A stretch of DNA of 64,000 nt, taken from NCBI RefSeq assembly GCF_029510815.1, contig NZ_CP120360.1, positions 1,612,001-1,676,000 of the forward strand. Reading direction: 5' to 3'. The position numbers and the translations under genes were made by a program. The notes below the pieces were generated by a model, which ran no database searches, was not told the origin of the DNA, and worked only from the letters and a program-made list of their open reading frames with translations. This document shows, in pieces, positions 8,492-17,825 of the stretch. Source of the DNA: Janibacter sp. DB-40. GTDB lineage: Bacteria > Actinomycetota > Actinomycetes > Actinomycetales > Dermatophilaceae. The stretch's first letter is position 1. Every line of letters starts with the position of its first letter.

Positions 8492-9087
8492 TCGCCTCGC
8501 TGCGGGGGACCGCGAGCCACGTGGGGCTGGACCGGATCGTCGTGGACGTCCACGGGGTCGGGCTGCTCGTGCACACGCCCCCGGCCGTCGCGGCCGGGTG
8601 CCGCCACGGGTCCGAGGTGGAGCTGGCCACGAGCATGGTCGTGCGCGAGGACTCGATGACCCTCTACGGCTTCTCCGCGGTGGGAGAGCGCGACACCTTC
8701 GAGCTCGCCCAGACCGTGACCGGGGTCGGGCCACGCGTGGCCATGGCCCTGCTGTCCGTCCTCAGTCCCGAGGAGCTGGCCACCGCCGTCGCCGCCGACG
8801 ACATCACCACCCTGACCAAGGTCCCGGGCATCGGCAGGAAGGGGGCGGAGCGCATCGCCCTCGAGCTGCGCGGCAAGCTGCCCGAGGTGCCCGGTGCGGC
8901 CGCGACGGCGGCGCCCGCCGCCTCGGGCGGCTGGCAGGACCCGGTGACCGAGGCGCTCGTGGGCCTCGGGTACTCGGCCAAGCAGTCCGCCGACGCGGTC
9001 GACAAGGTCTCCCGGGAGGGCGGCGAGAGCTCCCCGGCCGATGTCTCCACCGCCCTCAAGGCGGCCCTGCAGGTGCTGGCGCGATGA
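8488..9087 (+). CDS. ruvA: Holliday junction DNA helicase subunit RuvA
   Basis: 199 residues. Domain I begins [28 protein letters not shown], the domain II helix-hairpin-helix repeats are seen at [14 protein letters not shown] and [16 protein letters not shown], and a flexible Ala/Gly linker leads to a C-terminal domain III ([16 protein letters not shown]) that contacts RuvB. RuvA binds junctions as tetramers and loads RuvB. ATG 8488 overlaps the ruvC stop; the longer upstream frame is a ruvC shadow. Confidence 0.96.
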   Translation: MIASLRGTASHVGLDRIVVDVHGVGLLVHTPPAVAAGCRHGSEVELATSMVVREDSMTLYGFSAVGERDTFELAQTVTGVGPRVAMALLSVLSPEELATAVAADDITTLTKVPGIGRKGAERIALELRGKLPEVPGAAATAAPAASGGWQDPVTEALVGLGYSAKQSADAVDKVSREGGESSPADVSTALKAALQVLAR

Positions 9088-10208
9088 GCGACGGCTTCAG
9101 CTCCGAGATCCGCGTCGCCGAGGACGACCCCCGTGAGGACGATGGCTCCTACGACGCGACCGCCCGGATCGTCGACGCCGCGGGCACCGACGACGACGGA
9201 GTGGTCGAGGCGGCCCTGAGGCCGCGTCGCCTGGCCGACTTCCCGGGGCAGCCGAAGGTGCGCGACCAGCTCGGTCTGGTCCTCGAGGCCGCCCGCCTGC
9301 GCGGCGCGCCCCCCGACCACGTGCTGCTCTCCGGCCCGCCCGGCCTGGGCAAGACCACGCTGGCGATGATCGTCGCCGCGGAGCTCGAGCAACCGATCCG
9401 CGTCACGTCGGGTCCCGCGATCCAGCACGCCGGCGACCTCGCCTCGGTCCTGTCCTCCCTCACCGAGGGCGAGGTGCTCTTCTTCGACGAGATCCACCGC
9501 ATGTCGCGCCCCGCGGAGGAGATGCTCTACCTCGCGATGGAGGACTTCCGGGTCGACGTCATCGTCGGCAAGGGCCCGGGCGCGACGGCCATCCCGCTGG
9601 AGCTGCCCCCCTTCACCGTCGTGGGGGCGACGACCCGTGCCGGGCTGCTGCCGGCGCCCCTGCGTGACCGCTTCGGCTTCACCGGTCACCTCGACTACTA
9701 CGACGACGCCGACCTGGAGCAGATCCTGGCCCGCAGCGCGGGCCTGCTGGAGGTCGAGGCGGATGCCGACGCGCTGGCCGAGATCGCCCGACGCTCCCGC
9801 GGGACGCCGCGCGTGGCCAACCGGCTGCTGCGGCGGGTGCGGGACTGGGCCCAGGTCCACGGCACCGGCCGGGTCGGGCTCGACGCGGCCCACCGGGCGC
9901 TGGCCCTCTTCGACGTCGACGAGATCGGCCTCGACCGGCTCGACCGCGCGGTCCTGGACGCCTTGTGCCGCCGCTTCGGCGGTGGGCCGGTCGGCCTGTC
10001 CACGCTCGCGGTCTCCGTGGGTGAGGAGACGGACACCGTGGAGACGGTGGCGGAGCCGTACCTGGTGCGTCAGGGGTACGTGGTGCGCAGCCCCCGGGGT
10101 CGCATCGCGACGCCGGCGGCGTGGGAGCACCTCGGGCTCACCCCTCCGGCAGGGGCGCAGACCCCCCTTCCCCTGCCCGACGAGCCCGAGGCCGGACGCC
10201 TCGGATGA
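9084..10208 (+). CDS. ruvB: Holliday junction branch migration ATPase RuvB
   Basis: 374 residues. An acidic N-terminal extension of about 35 residues precedes the AAA+ core: Walker [10 protein letters not shown] (84-92), Walker [10 protein letters not shown], sensor 1 GATTRAG and the arginine finger near LRDRFGF, then the C-terminal winged helix. RuvB hexamers pump DNA through the RuvA-bound junction. ATG 9084 overlaps the ruvA stop. The N-terminal acidic stretch is longer than in enterobacteria, a common actinobacterial trait. Confidence 0.96.
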   Translation: MSDGFSSEIRVAEDDPREDDGSYDATARIVDAAGTDDDGVVEAALRPRRLADFPGQPKVRDQLGLVLEAARLRGAPPDHVLLSGPPGLGKTTLAMIVAAELEQPIRVTSGPAIQHAGDLASVLSSLTEGEVLFFDEIHRMSRPAEEMLYLAMEDFRVDVIVGKGPGATAIPLELPPFTVVGATTRAGLLPAPLRDRFGFTGHLDYYDDADLEQILARSAGLLEVEADADALAEIARRSRGTPRVANRLLRRVRDWAQVHGTGRVGLDAAHRALALFDVDEIGLDRLDRAVLDALCRRFGGGPVGLSTLAVSVGEETDTVETVAEPYLVRQGYVVRSPRGRIATPAAWEHLGLTPPAGAQTPLPLPDEPEAGRLG

Positions 10209-10223
10209 CGGCCACGGAACCCC

Positions 10224-10256
10224 GCCACCGGCCTACCCGTTGGTCACCCCGGTGGC
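10224..10256 (+). terminator. Possible hairpin terminator after ruvB
   Basis: GCCACCGG (10224-10231) and CCGGTGGC (10249-10256) can pair over a 17-nt loop, 15 bp beyond the ruvB stop. There is no T tract, so termination is only suggested. Confidence 0.35.
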
Positions 10257-10261
10257 CTGAT

Positions 10262-10323
10262 TAGACTCGGCCATTGGCTCGGGGGCTCCCGAGCCACTGT
10301 GACGTCGCCCTGACCGATCGGTC
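10262..10323 (+). promoter_or_regulatory. yajC promoter and structured leader
   Basis: A -10 box TAGACT (10262-10267) predicts a start near 10274. The leader would open with a perfect 8-bp G+C stem (GGCTCGGG at 10276-10283, CCCGAGCC at 10288-10295, loop GGCT), followed by the 12-bp palindrome GACCGATCGGTC at 10312-10323, before the yajC start at 10345. Confidence 0.45.
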
Positions 10324-10344
10324 CCGACCCAGGAAGTCCCACTC

Positions 10345-10644
10345 ATGAACGAAGGCTCGCAGACCGCCAGCCTGCTCCTGCTCGTCCTCCCGCTGCTGCT
10401 CATCGGCTTCATGCTGTACTCGGCCAGGAAGCGCCAGCGCACCATGGCGGAGTTCTCCGCATCCCTGCAGGTGGGTGACGAGGTCTTCACGACCTCGGGC
10501 ATCCTCGGTCGGATCACCGACCTCGACACGGACCGCGTCCGCCTCGAGGTCGCACCGGGCACGGTGCTCACCCTCGACCGGCGGGCCATCGGGATGAAGG
10601 CAGAGACCGGCGCCGAGGCGTCCACCGACAACGGGCAGGACTGA
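10345..10644 (+). CDS. yajC: Preprotein translocase subunit YajC
   Basis: 99 residues with one N-terminal membrane helix (LLLLVLPLLLIGFMLYSARKRQR) and a cytoplasmic domain carrying the family motif VGDEVFTTSGILGRI. YajC joins SecD and SecF in the auxiliary translocase complex that supports protein export and membrane insertion. It precedes secD with a 1-nt gap. The acidic C-terminus (residues 87-99) is variable in the family. A GGAAG site precedes the ATG. Confidence 0.93.
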   Translation: MNEGSQTASLLLLVLPLLLIGFMLYSARKRQRTMAEFSASLQVGDEVFTTSGILGRITDLDTDRVRLEVAPGTVLTLDRRAIGMKAETGAEASTDNGQD

Positions 10645-10645
10645 C

Positions 10646-12532
10646 GTGGAGGCTCGTCGCAGCAAGGACGCTGCCCGCAAGGACAACGCCACCCGCACCC
10701 TGATCTGGCTCTTCGTGGGCATCTTCGTGCTCATCGGGGCACTGGGGTACGGCGTCGTCAGGGAGAGCGCCACGTGGGCCCCCCGACTGGGCCTGGACCT
10801 GGCCGGGGGCACGCAGATCATCCTCGAGCCCCGGGTGGAGGGTGACCAGGTCTCCCCGGAGCAGCTCTCCCAGGCACGCGACATCATCGTCCAGCGCATC
10901 GACTCCCAGGGCACGACGGGTGCCGAGGTGACCACGCAGGGCGACACCAACATCGTCGTCGCCGTGCCCGGCTCCCTGACCGAGGAACAGGAGGAGGCCA
11001 TCTCGGCCTCGTCGCAGATGCAGTTCCGGCCCGTCCTGGCCACGGCGCTGGGCAGCCCGCAGGCCGGTCAGCCGTCCCCGTCGGGCACCGAGTCGCCGAC
11101 CCAGGGGAGCGAGTCCCCGACCTCCGGTGCCGGTGACGACGCATCGACCTCGGACGAGAAGGCATCCGACGGCGAGACCTCCGACGGCGGTGCGCAGTCG
11201 GTCGAGGCGACGCCCGAGCCGACCGACGAGCCCACCACCGACGCGTCGTCCCCCTCGGACGAGGAGACGCCCGCCGACGACCCCAGCGCCTCGCAGAGCG
11301 AGAGCCCGGCGGGCCAGGGCCCCGCGGAGGGCATCGACTGGAGCCCGTCCGGCGAGCCGACCGGCCCGATGGACCCGAACCACGTCTCCGAGGAGCTGTG
11401 GGAGAAGTTCCAGGAGCTCGACTGCTCGAAGCCGCCGGAGCAGGCCCCCGTGCAGACCACGGACCCGATCGTCGCCTGCGGGCAGGACGGTCAGCTGAAG
11501 TACGTCCTCGGACCCGTGGTCGTCCCCGGCAAGGACATCGCCGACGCGGAGGCCGGGTACCAGGTCAGCCCGCAGGGCGCCCAGACCAACACCCCCGAGA
11601 TCTCGCTGACCCTCACGGACGAGGGGCGCGAGGCGTACAAGGACGTCTCGACGGAGATGGTCGGCATGCAGCCGCTCAACTCCGCCTCGCCGGTCAACCC
11701 CCCGGCCTCCTACAACGCCCTCGCCGCGGTGCTCGACTCCCAGGTGCTCATCGCGCCCGGCTTCAACGAGGCCATCCCGAGCGGACGGGCGAGCATCACC
11801 GGCTTCGACATCGAGGAGGCCCGCTCCCTGGCGCAGTCGCTGAAGTTCGGTGCGCTGCCGATGTCCTTCGACCTGCAGACGCGCCAGGAGATCAGCCCGA
11901 CGCTCGGCTCCGAGCAGCTGCGACTGGGCATCATCGCCGGCATCATCGGTCTCTTCATCGTGCTGGGGTACGCCCTCCTGCAGTACCGCGCGCTGGCCAG
12001 CGTCGTCGTGGGGTCGATGGTCGTCGCCTTCGGCATCACCTATCTGGCCATCGCCCTGCTGTCGTGGGGGTACAACTATCGCCTCGACATGGCCGGGGTG
12101 ACAGGTCTGATCATCGCCATCGGTGTCACCGCCGACAGCTTCATCGTCTACTTCGAGAGGGTCAGGGACGAGTTGCGCGAAGGGCGCAACCTGCGTGCCG
12201 CGGTCGAGGCCGGGTGGGCCCGCGCCAAGGGCACGATCCTCGTCGCGGACGGCGTCAACTTCATCGCCGCGGTCGTCCTGTACGTCCTCGCCAGCTCCGG
12301 GGTGCGCGGCTTCGCCTTCACCCTCGGCCTGACGACCCTGATCGACCTGGCGATCTTCTGGCTCTTCACGCACCCGATGCTCACGATCCTCGCGCGGAAC
12401 AAGTTCTTCGCCTCGGGCCATCCCTGGTCCGGTTTCGACGTGAACACGCTGCGCGAGGCCAAGCTGCGCTATCGCGGCCGTGGCCAGGTCGACATCGACC
12501 CAGCCGTCCGCCCGGCAGGAGGGACCGCCTGA
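10646..12532 (+). CDS. secD: Protein translocase subunit SecD
   Basis: 628 residues. An N-terminal helix (about 17-38) is followed by the periplasmic P1 region with the signature LGLDLAGGTQI, then five membrane helices in the C-terminal third including the RND-type LADGVNFIAAVVLYVLASSGVRGFAF region. SecDF uses the proton gradient to pull preproteins out of SecYEG. Unusual is a low-complexity insertion at about 136-246 rich in Ser, Thr, Pro, Asp and Glu, placed in the extracytoplasmic loop. It starts at GTG and its stop overlaps the secF ATG by 1 bp. Confidence 0.95.
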   Translation: MEARRSKDAARKDNATRTLIWLFVGIFVLIGALGYGVVRESATWAPRLGLDLAGGTQIILEPRVEGDQVSPEQLSQARDIIVQRIDSQGTTGAEVTTQGDTNIVVAVPGSLTEEQEEAISASSQMQFRPVLATALGSPQAGQPSPSGTESPTQGSESPTSGAGDDASTSDEKASDGETSDGGAQSVEATPEPTDEPTTDASSPSDEETPADDPSASQSESPAGQGPAEGIDWSPSGEPTGPMDPNHVSEELWEKFQELDCSKPPEQAPVQTTDPIVACGQDGQLKYVLGPVVVPGKDIADAEAGYQVSPQGAQTNTPEISLTLTDEGREAYKDVSTEMVGMQPLNSASPVNPPASYNALAAVLDSQVLIAPGFNEAIPSGRASITGFDIEEARSLAQSLKFGALPMSFDLQTRQEISPTLGSEQLRLGIIAGIIGLFIVLGYALLQYRALASVVVGSMVVAFGITYLAIALLSWGYNYRLDMAGVTGLIIAIGVTADSFIVYFERVRDELREGRNLRAAVEAGWARAKGTILVADGVNFIAAVVLYVLASSGVRGFAFTLGLTTLIDLAIFWLFTHPMLTILARNKFFASGHPWSGFDVNTLREAKLRYRGRGQVDIDPAVRPAGGTA

Positions 12533-13758
12533 TGAGTCGCTTGGCGGACTGGGGCAACGACCTCTACACGGGCCGACGATCGTTCGACTTCGTCGGCCGC
12601 TCCAGGACCTGGTACAAGGTCTCGGCAGTCATCATGGTCATCGCCGCACTGGGCTTCATCGTGCGCCCGTTGAACTTCTCGCTGGAGTTCACCGGCGGCA
12701 CGGAGTTCCGGGTGGCCACCCAACAGGCGCCGGACGACTACGAGTCCCAGGCGACGGCGGCCGTGCGCGAGGTCTCCGGACCCACTGCGTCGGCAAACGT
12801 CTCCACCATCGGTGGGGACATCGTGCGGGTGCAGACCGAGGAGCTCGAGGCCGGCGAGATCCGCGACGTCAGCGATGCGCTGGCCGAGAGCTTCGACGTG
12901 CAGTCGGACGACATCAGCTCGAACCTCATCGGTCCCTCGTGGGGTGCGTCGGTGAGTCAGGAGGCCCTGCGTGCCCTCGTGGTCTTCCTGCTGCTGACGA
13001 CGTTGATGATGACGCTGTACTACCGCAACTGGAAGATGGCCGTCTCCTCGATGGTGGCCCTCGCCCACGACATGCTCATCACGGTCGGGATCTACACATG
13101 GGTCGGATTCGAGGTGTCGCCGGCGACGCTGATCGGCTTCCTCACCGTCCTCGGGTACTCCCTGTACGACACGGTGGTGGTCTTCGATCACGTCAAGGAG
13201 AACACCCGCGCGGCCTTCTCCAACCGGCGCAGGAGCTTTGCCGAGGCCGCCAACCTCGCGGTGAACCAGACCCTCGTGCGCTCGGTCAACACGACGGTGA
13301 TCGCCGTGCTGCCGATCATCGCGGTGCTCGTCATCGGCTTCGCCTACCTCGGCCCCGGCACCCTCCTCGACCTGTCCTTGGCGTTGTTCATCGGTATGAC
13401 CGTGGGTGCGGTCTCGTCGGTCTTCATCGCCACGCCGTTGCTGGTGGATCTGCGTCGCAAGGACCCCGAGGTCGTCCGGCTCGCCGAGGACGCGGAGAAC
13501 TCGCAGGCGCTGCGGCAGCGGGAGGCAGAGCGGCGTGCGGCCGCCGCGCCCGAGCCCGCCCGCGTCGGTGGTCCCTCCACGTCGTCCACACAGGCGAAGG
13601 GGGCGACGGGCCCCTCGTCGACCCCGACCGGGGATGCCGGCACGCCCGCCGACGGCGACGCCCAGACGGTCACCGGTCGCACGGTGCACAAGTACGCACG
13701 GTCATCGGGACCGCGCAACCAACCGAAGAAGACGCCCCGGAACCGGCGGAGGAGCTGA
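12532..13758 (+). CDS. secF: Protein translocase subunit SecF
   Basis: 408 residues. After the first helix comes LEFTGGTEFRV, the SecF counterpart of the SecD motif, then a small extracytoplasmic domain and five further helices, including ITVGIYTWVGFEVSPATLIGFLTVLGYSLYDTVVVFDHVKEN. The C-terminal tail of about 90 residues is hydrophilic, Ser/Pro/Thr-rich and ends in a very basic stretch (KKTPRNRRRS), probably cytoplasmic. It overlaps both secD and apt by one base, so secDF-apt is one transcription unit. The start is the ATG supported by that overlap. Confidence 0.95.
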   Translation: MSRLADWGNDLYTGRRSFDFVGRSRTWYKVSAVIMVIAALGFIVRPLNFSLEFTGGTEFRVATQQAPDDYESQATAAVREVSGPTASANVSTIGGDIVRVQTEELEAGEIRDVSDALAESFDVQSDDISSNLIGPSWGASVSQEALRALVVFLLLTTLMMTLYYRNWKMAVSSMVALAHDMLITVGIYTWVGFEVSPATLIGFLTVLGYSLYDTVVVFDHVKENTRAAFSNRRRSFAEAANLAVNQTLVRSVNTTVIAVLPIIAVLVIGFAYLGPGTLLDLSLALFIGMTVGAVSSVFIATPLLVDLRRKDPEVVRLAEDAENSQALRQREAERRAAAAPEPARVGGPSTSSTQAKGATGPSSTPTGDAGTPADGDAQTVTGRTVHKYARSSGPRNQPKKTPRNRRRS

Positions 13759-14285
13759 TGTCCGGCACCCTGGCCGAGCGGATCCTGGCGACCATGCGAG
13801 AGGTCGAGGACTTCCCGGAGCCGGGGGTGACGTTCAAGGACATCACCCCCGTGCTGGCGGACGGTGGTCTCCTCGCCGAGGCGGTCCGGGCACACGCGGA
13901 CCCCTACCGGGGCCAGGTCGACCTGGTCGCGGGTCTCGAGGCGCGGGGCTTCATCTTCGGTGCGGCGGTCGCCCTGCACCTCGGCGTCGGCTTCCTGCCG
14001 GTGCGCAAGGCAGGCAAGCTGCCCGGTCCCACCGTCGGTGTGGACTACGACCTGGAGTACGGCAGCTCGCGCGTCGAGGTCCATGCCGGGGATCTGCCCG
14101 ACGGCGCTCGGGTGCTCGTGGTCGACGACGTCCTGGCGACCGGGGGCACGGCAGCAGCCGCCTGCCGACTCGTCAAGCAGTGCGGGGGCACCGTCGTCGC
14201 CGTGGAGGTCCTGACGGAGATCGTGGCCCTCGGTGGTCGCGCGCTGCTGGAGGGCCGTACCGTGCGGAGCCTCACCAGCGTCTAG
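13758..14285 (+). CDS. apt: Adenine phosphoribosyltransferase
   Basis: 175 residues. Type I phosphoribosyltransferase that converts adenine and PRPP to AMP in purine salvage. The PRPP-binding signature VLVVDDVLATGGTA and the upstream FKDITP, EARGFIFG and VRKAGKLPG segments are all present. The ATG overlaps the secF stop by one base. Its TAG stop (14283-14285) forms the first three bases of the relA -10 box. Apt next to relA is the standard actinobacterial order. Confidence 0.96.
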   Translation: MSGTLAERILATMREVEDFPEPGVTFKDITPVLADGGLLAEAVRAHADPYRGQVDLVAGLEARGFIFGAAVALHLGVGFLPVRKAGKLPGPTVGVDYDLEYGSSRVEVHAGDLPDGARVLVVDDVLATGGTAAAACRLVKQCGGTVVAVEVLTEIVALGGRALLEGRTVRSLTSV

Positions 14286-14288
14286 GCT
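14283..14288 (+). promoter_or_regulatory. -10 box TAGGCT for leaderless relA
   Basis: TAGGCT ends 6 nt before the relA ATG at 14295. Its first three bases are the stop codon of apt, and no ribosome site lies between. Confidence 0.55.
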
Positions 14289-14294
14289 CTCTGC

Positions 14295-16589
14295 ATGAGC
14301 GAGCGCAACACGGGCACCGGCGGGTTCTCCGCACGGTCGTTGGCGCGCGCGTCCCTGGCCCGGATCGGGAGTGGCCGAGCAGCCACCCCCGGCGTGCTCG
14401 ACCCGCTGCTGACGATCGTGCGGCAGAGCCACCCAAAGGCCGACCTGTCCATCATCGAGCGCGCCTACGACGTCGCCGAGCGGAAGCACCAGGGCCAACG
14501 TCGCAAGAGCGGCGATCCGTACATCACGCACCCGCTCGCCGTCACGACCATCCTCGCCGAGCTGGGGATGACCCCGGTGACCCTCGCGGCCGCCCTGCTC
14601 CACGACACGGTCGAGGACACCGACTACAGCCTCGACGACCTCGAGGAGGAGTTCGGGGCAGAGGTGGCCAAGCTCGTCGACGGCGTGACCAAGCTGGACA
14701 AGGTCACCTACGGCGAGAGCGCGCAGGCCGAGACCGTGCGCAAGATGATCGTCGCCATGGCCCGGGACATCCGGGTCCTCGTGATCAAGCTCGCCGACCG
14801 GCTGCACAACGCCCGGACGTGGCGGTACGTGTCGGCGGAGTCCGCCCAGCGCAAGGCCCAGGAGACACTCGAGATCTACGCCCCGCTGGCGCACCGCCTC
14901 GGGATGAACACGATCAAGTGGGAGCTGGAGGACCTGTCCTTCGCGACGCTCTACCCCAAGGTCTACGAGGAGATCGTGCGCCTGGTCGCCGAGCGTGCCC
15001 CGGCCCGGGAGGAGTACCTGGCCACCGTGCGGTCGCAGGTCGTGCTGGACCTGCGCGAGGCGAAGATCAAGGCGACGGTCACCGGCCGCCCGAAGCACTA
15101 CTACTCCGTCTACCAGAAGATGATCGTCGGCGGTCGGGAGTTCGGTGAGATCTACGACCTCGTGGCGGTGCGCGTCCTCGTCGACACCGTCCGTGACTGC
15201 TACGCCGCACTCGGCGCGCTGCACGCCCGATGGAACCCCCTTCCCGGGCGGTTCAAGGACTACATCTCGCTGCCGAAGTTCAACATGTACCAGTCCCTGC
15301 ACACGACCGTCATCGGTCCACAGGGCAAGCCGGTCGAGATCCAGATCCGCACCCACCAGATGCACCGCCGGGCCGAGTACGGCGTCGCGGCGCACTGGAA
15401 GTACAAGGACCAGGCGCGCGCGGACAGCGGTCAGGTCGTCGAGGACGGCCAGGTCGGCGAGATGGCGTGGCTGCGCCAGCTGCTGGACTGGCAGCGCGAG
15501 ACCGCGGACCCCAGCGAGTTCCTGGACTCCCTGCGGTACGAGATCAGCACCAACGAGGTCTACGCCTTCACCCCCAAGGGGCAGGTCATCGCCCTGCCGG
15601 CCGGCTCGACGGCGGTGGACTTCGCCTACGCGGTGCACACCGAGGTCGGTCACCGGTGCATCGGGGCCCGCGTCAACGGTCGCCTGGTGCCGCTGGACTC
15701 CGCCCTGGACCACGGCGACGCGGTCGAGATCCTCACCTCCAAGGCCGAGGGTGCCGGCCCCTCGCGGGACTGGCTCAACTTCGTCCGGTCGGCCCGGGCC
15801 CGCAACAAGATCAAGCAGTGGTTCACCAAGGAACGCCGGGAGGAGATGGTCGACTCCGGCAAGGAGGCCATCGCCAAGGTAGTGCGCAAGCAGAACCTCC
15901 CGCTGCAGCGCATCCTCACCGTGGAGAGCCTGACCTCCGTCGCGAGCGAGCTGCGACGCCAGGACGTCGACGGCCTCTACGCAGCGGTCGGGGAGGGGCA
16001 CGTGTCCGCGCAGCACGTGGTCTCCCGACTCATCGCCGCCGTGGGCGGCGAGGACGGAGCCACCGAGGACCTGGCCGAGGCCACCCTGCCCGGACCGCCG
16101 CGGCATCGCCGCAGCGGCACGGACCCGGGCGTCGTCGTCAAGGGCGTCGACGACATGTGGGTCAAGCTCGCCAAGTGCTGCACGCCGGTGCCCGGCGACG
16201 AGATCATGGGTTTCATCACCCGGGGCAACGGCGTCTCCGTGCACCGCACCGACTGCACGAACGCCAAGTCGCTGCGGAAGGAGTCGGAGCGCTTCATCGA
16301 GGTCGAGTGGGCCCCGAGCAGCTCCAGCCTCTTCCTCGTGCAGGTCCAGGTCGAGGCACTCGACCGCTCTGCGCTGCTCTCCGACGTCACCCGGGTGCTG
16401 TCGGAGTCCGGGGTGAACATCCTCTCCGCCACCGTGCACACCTCGCGCAACCGCGTGGCGATCCTGCGGTTCACCTTCGAGATGGGCGACACCGGCCACC
16501 TGAGCCACGTCATCCAGCAGGTCAAGCGCACCGAGTCGGTCTTCGACGCCTTCCGCATCACCGGGGGCCAGCTGCCGAGCAAGGGCTGA
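14295..16589 (+). CDS. relA: Bifunctional (p)ppGpp synthetase/hydrolase Rel
   Basis: 764 residues, full length. The order is: N-terminal HD hydrolase domain with HDTVEDT (H103, D104), synthetase domain ([16 protein letters not shown] and [20 protein letters not shown]), TGS domain ([32 protein letters not shown]), zinc-finger/helical region with [10 protein letters not shown], and a C-terminal ACT domain ([22 protein letters not shown]). Both catalytic domains look intact, as in the single long RSH of actinobacteria that makes and degrades the alarmone. It is probably leaderless, which would uncouple it from apt. Confidence 0.96.
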   Translation: MSERNTGTGGFSARSLARASLARIGSGRAATPGVLDPLLTIVRQSHPKADLSIIERAYDVAERKHQGQRRKSGDPYITHPLAVTTILAELGMTPVTLAAALLHDTVEDTDYSLDDLEEEFGAEVAKLVDGVTKLDKVTYGESAQAETVRKMIVAMARDIRVLVIKLADRLHNARTWRYVSAESAQRKAQETLEIYAPLAHRLGMNTIKWELEDLSFATLYPKVYEEIVRLVAERAPAREEYLATVRSQVVLDLREAKIKATVTGRPKHYYSVYQKMIVGGREFGEIYDLVAVRVLVDTVRDCYAALGALHARWNPLPGRFKDYISLPKFNMYQSLHTTVIGPQGKPVEIQIRTHQMHRRAEYGVAAHWKYKDQARADSGQVVEDGQVGEMAWLRQLLDWQRETADPSEFLDSLRYEISTNEVYAFTPKGQVIALPAGSTAVDFAYAVHTEVGHRCIGARVNGRLVPLDSALDHGDAVEILTSKAEGAGPSRDWLNFVRSARARNKIKQWFTKERREEMVDSGKEAIAKVVRKQNLPLQRILTVESLTSVASELRRQDVDGLYAAVGEGHVSAQHVVSRLIAAVGGEDGATEDLAEATLPGPPRHRRSGTDPGVVVKGVDDMWVKLAKCCTPVPGDEIMGFITRGNGVSVHRTDCTNAKSLRKESERFIEVEWAPSSSSLFLVQVQVEALDRSALLSDVTRVLSESGVNILSATVHTSRNRVAILRFTFEMGDTGHLSHVIQQVKRTESVFDAFRITGGQLPSKG

Positions 16590-16592
16590 GCC

Positions 16593-16623
16593 GGCGGAGA
16601 AATCTGCCTGCCTCGACTCCGCC
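16593..16623 (+). terminator. Possible hairpin after relA
   Basis: GGCGGAG (16593-16599) and CTCCGCC (16617-16623) pair over a 17-nt loop just after the relA stop. No T tract is present. Confidence 0.3.
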
Positions 16624-16643
16624 GCTACGGTGCCGAGTGTGGC

Positions 16644-16649
16644 TAGGAT
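16644..16649 (+). promoter_or_regulatory. -10 box TAGGAT for a leaderless small membrane protein gene
   Basis: TAGGAT ends 6 nt before the ATG at 16656, with no Shine-Dalgarno between. Confidence 0.5.
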
Positions 16650-16655
16650 CCCGCC

Positions 16656-16970
16656 ATGGCGGTGAGGCGGGGGCTGGTCGCGGCGGTGATCGCAGCGCAG
16701 TTCTGCGTGCCCTTGGTCGCCCTGCTCGCCAGCGCTCCACCCACACGGCTGGGCTTCCAGATGTACTCGGGCCTGGGTGGTCTGGACATCACCGTCGAGG
16801 ACGAGCGCGGCGAGGAGCTCGAGTACGACCCCGCCGACGTCCTGGCCGTTCCACCACGGATCGAGATCGACTGGACGCGTCGGCTGCCGGAAGCACTCTG
16901 CGAGGCCACCGGCGCGGCCCGGGTGACTGTGACACGCGACCGGGAGAGCTCGAGGACACTGGAGTGCTGA
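16656..16970 (+). CDS. Hypothetical single-pass exported protein
   Basis: 104 residues, not recognised. A basic start (MAVRRG) leads into a hydrophobic segment (about residues 6-27) that could be an uncleaved anchor or signal peptide, then a small soluble region with acidic stretch EDERGEELEYDPADV and a C-terminal Cys. It overlaps the next gene, which encodes an HTTM-type membrane protein, by 7 bp, so the two should act together, the soluble part probably outside the cell. Actinobacterial HTTM genes often travel with such a small partner. A TANNNT box supports the ATG. Confidence 0.6.
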   Translation: MAVRRGLVAAVIAAQFCVPLVALLASAPPTRLGFQMYSGLGGLDITVEDERGEELEYDPADVLAVPPRIEIDWTRRLPEALCEATGAARVTVTRDRESSRTLEC

Positions 16971-17791
16971 CACAACGCGTGGATCCGCGTCCGATCGGCA
17001 TCGCCAGGATCTGCCTGGGCCTGGCGGGGCTCCTCAACACGTTGGAGCTCTTCGTCATCAACACCGGCCTCTCCTCGGGGAAGCTGACCGTGCCCTACTT
17101 CGCCTGGGCGCCGACGATCACCCCTACTGCCGCGTTGGTGGTGATGGCGATCGCAGTGACAGCGACGGTGATGATCATCGTCGGCATCGGGACCGCCGGC
17201 GGAGCCGTCATCTACTCACTCACCACGACGACGGTGCTGCTGTGGGACCAGCAGACCTACAGTAGCCACCAGATTCTGGTGGTGCTGCTCGTTGCCTGTC
17301 TGGCGTTCGCCGAGTCCGACCGGGTCTACAGCCCGGTGCGTCGTCCCGAACACCGGCCGGATGTGCCGTGGTGGCCGCAGCTGCTGATGATGACCCAGCT
17401 GAGCGCCCTCTACCTGTTCGCCGGTCTGTCCAAGATCAATCATGAGTTCCTGTCCGGGGGCCCCTTGTCCACATGGGTGGGTGATGCCCTCCCGGACTGG
17501 ATCTTCCAGCCGATGGCGGTGGCCACGGTGGTGACCGAGGCCGTGGTTCTCGCGGTGGGCCTGTGGCTGCCGCGGGTGAGGGTGATCTCGGTGGTGGTGG
17601 GGGTGTGCCTCCACCTGAGCATTCTCGTCCTGATCTCGGAGGGCCTGCTCAACCTGTTGCAGCTGATCGCCTTCGCACTCGCCTGTGTCCCGCTCTATCC
17701 GCTGTTCCTCACGCGTCCGCGCCCCCCGTCTGCGGTCCGCACGGGCACCGCGCCGCTCACGAAGGGAGCCCCCAGACCGACCATGTCGTGA
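16964..17791 (+). CDS. HTTM-domain (gamma-carboxylase-like) integral membrane protein
   Basis: 275 residues with about seven hydrophobic helices. The sequence LYLFAGLSKINHEFLSGGPLSTW and the SSHQILVVLLVACLAF region match the HTTM fold related to vitamin K-dependent gamma-carboxylase and DoxX-like membrane proteins; the catalytic activity of bacterial members is mostly unknown. GTG 16964 overlaps the preceding gene; GTG 16979 is an alternative start. The basic/proline C-terminus is cytoplasmic or external tail. It converges on the DUF349 gene. Confidence 0.65.
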   Translation: MLTQRVDPRPIGIARICLGLAGLLNTLELFVINTGLSSGKLTVPYFAWAPTITPTAALVVMAIAVTATVMIIVGIGTAGGAVIYSLTTTTVLLWDQQTYSSHQILVVLLVACLAFAESDRVYSPVRRPEHRPDVPWWPQLLMMTQLSALYLFAGLSKINHEFLSGGPLSTWVGDALPDWIFQPMAVATVVTEAVVLAVGLWLPRVRVISVVVGVCLHLSILVLISEGLLNLLQLIAFALACVPLYPLFLTRPRPPSAVRTGTAPLTKGAPRPTMS

Positions 17792-17825
17792 TCTCGGGGC
17801 TCCCCGGGCCGCGGTTGGGAGAAGG

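Noticed and set aside
13344..16973. A 1209-codon open frame on the minus strand opposite secF, apt and relA
   Set aside because: It is antisense to intact, well-conserved genes, has shadow composition (Arg/Gly/His/Asp-rich, no domain) and is explained by high G+C lacking stop codons.
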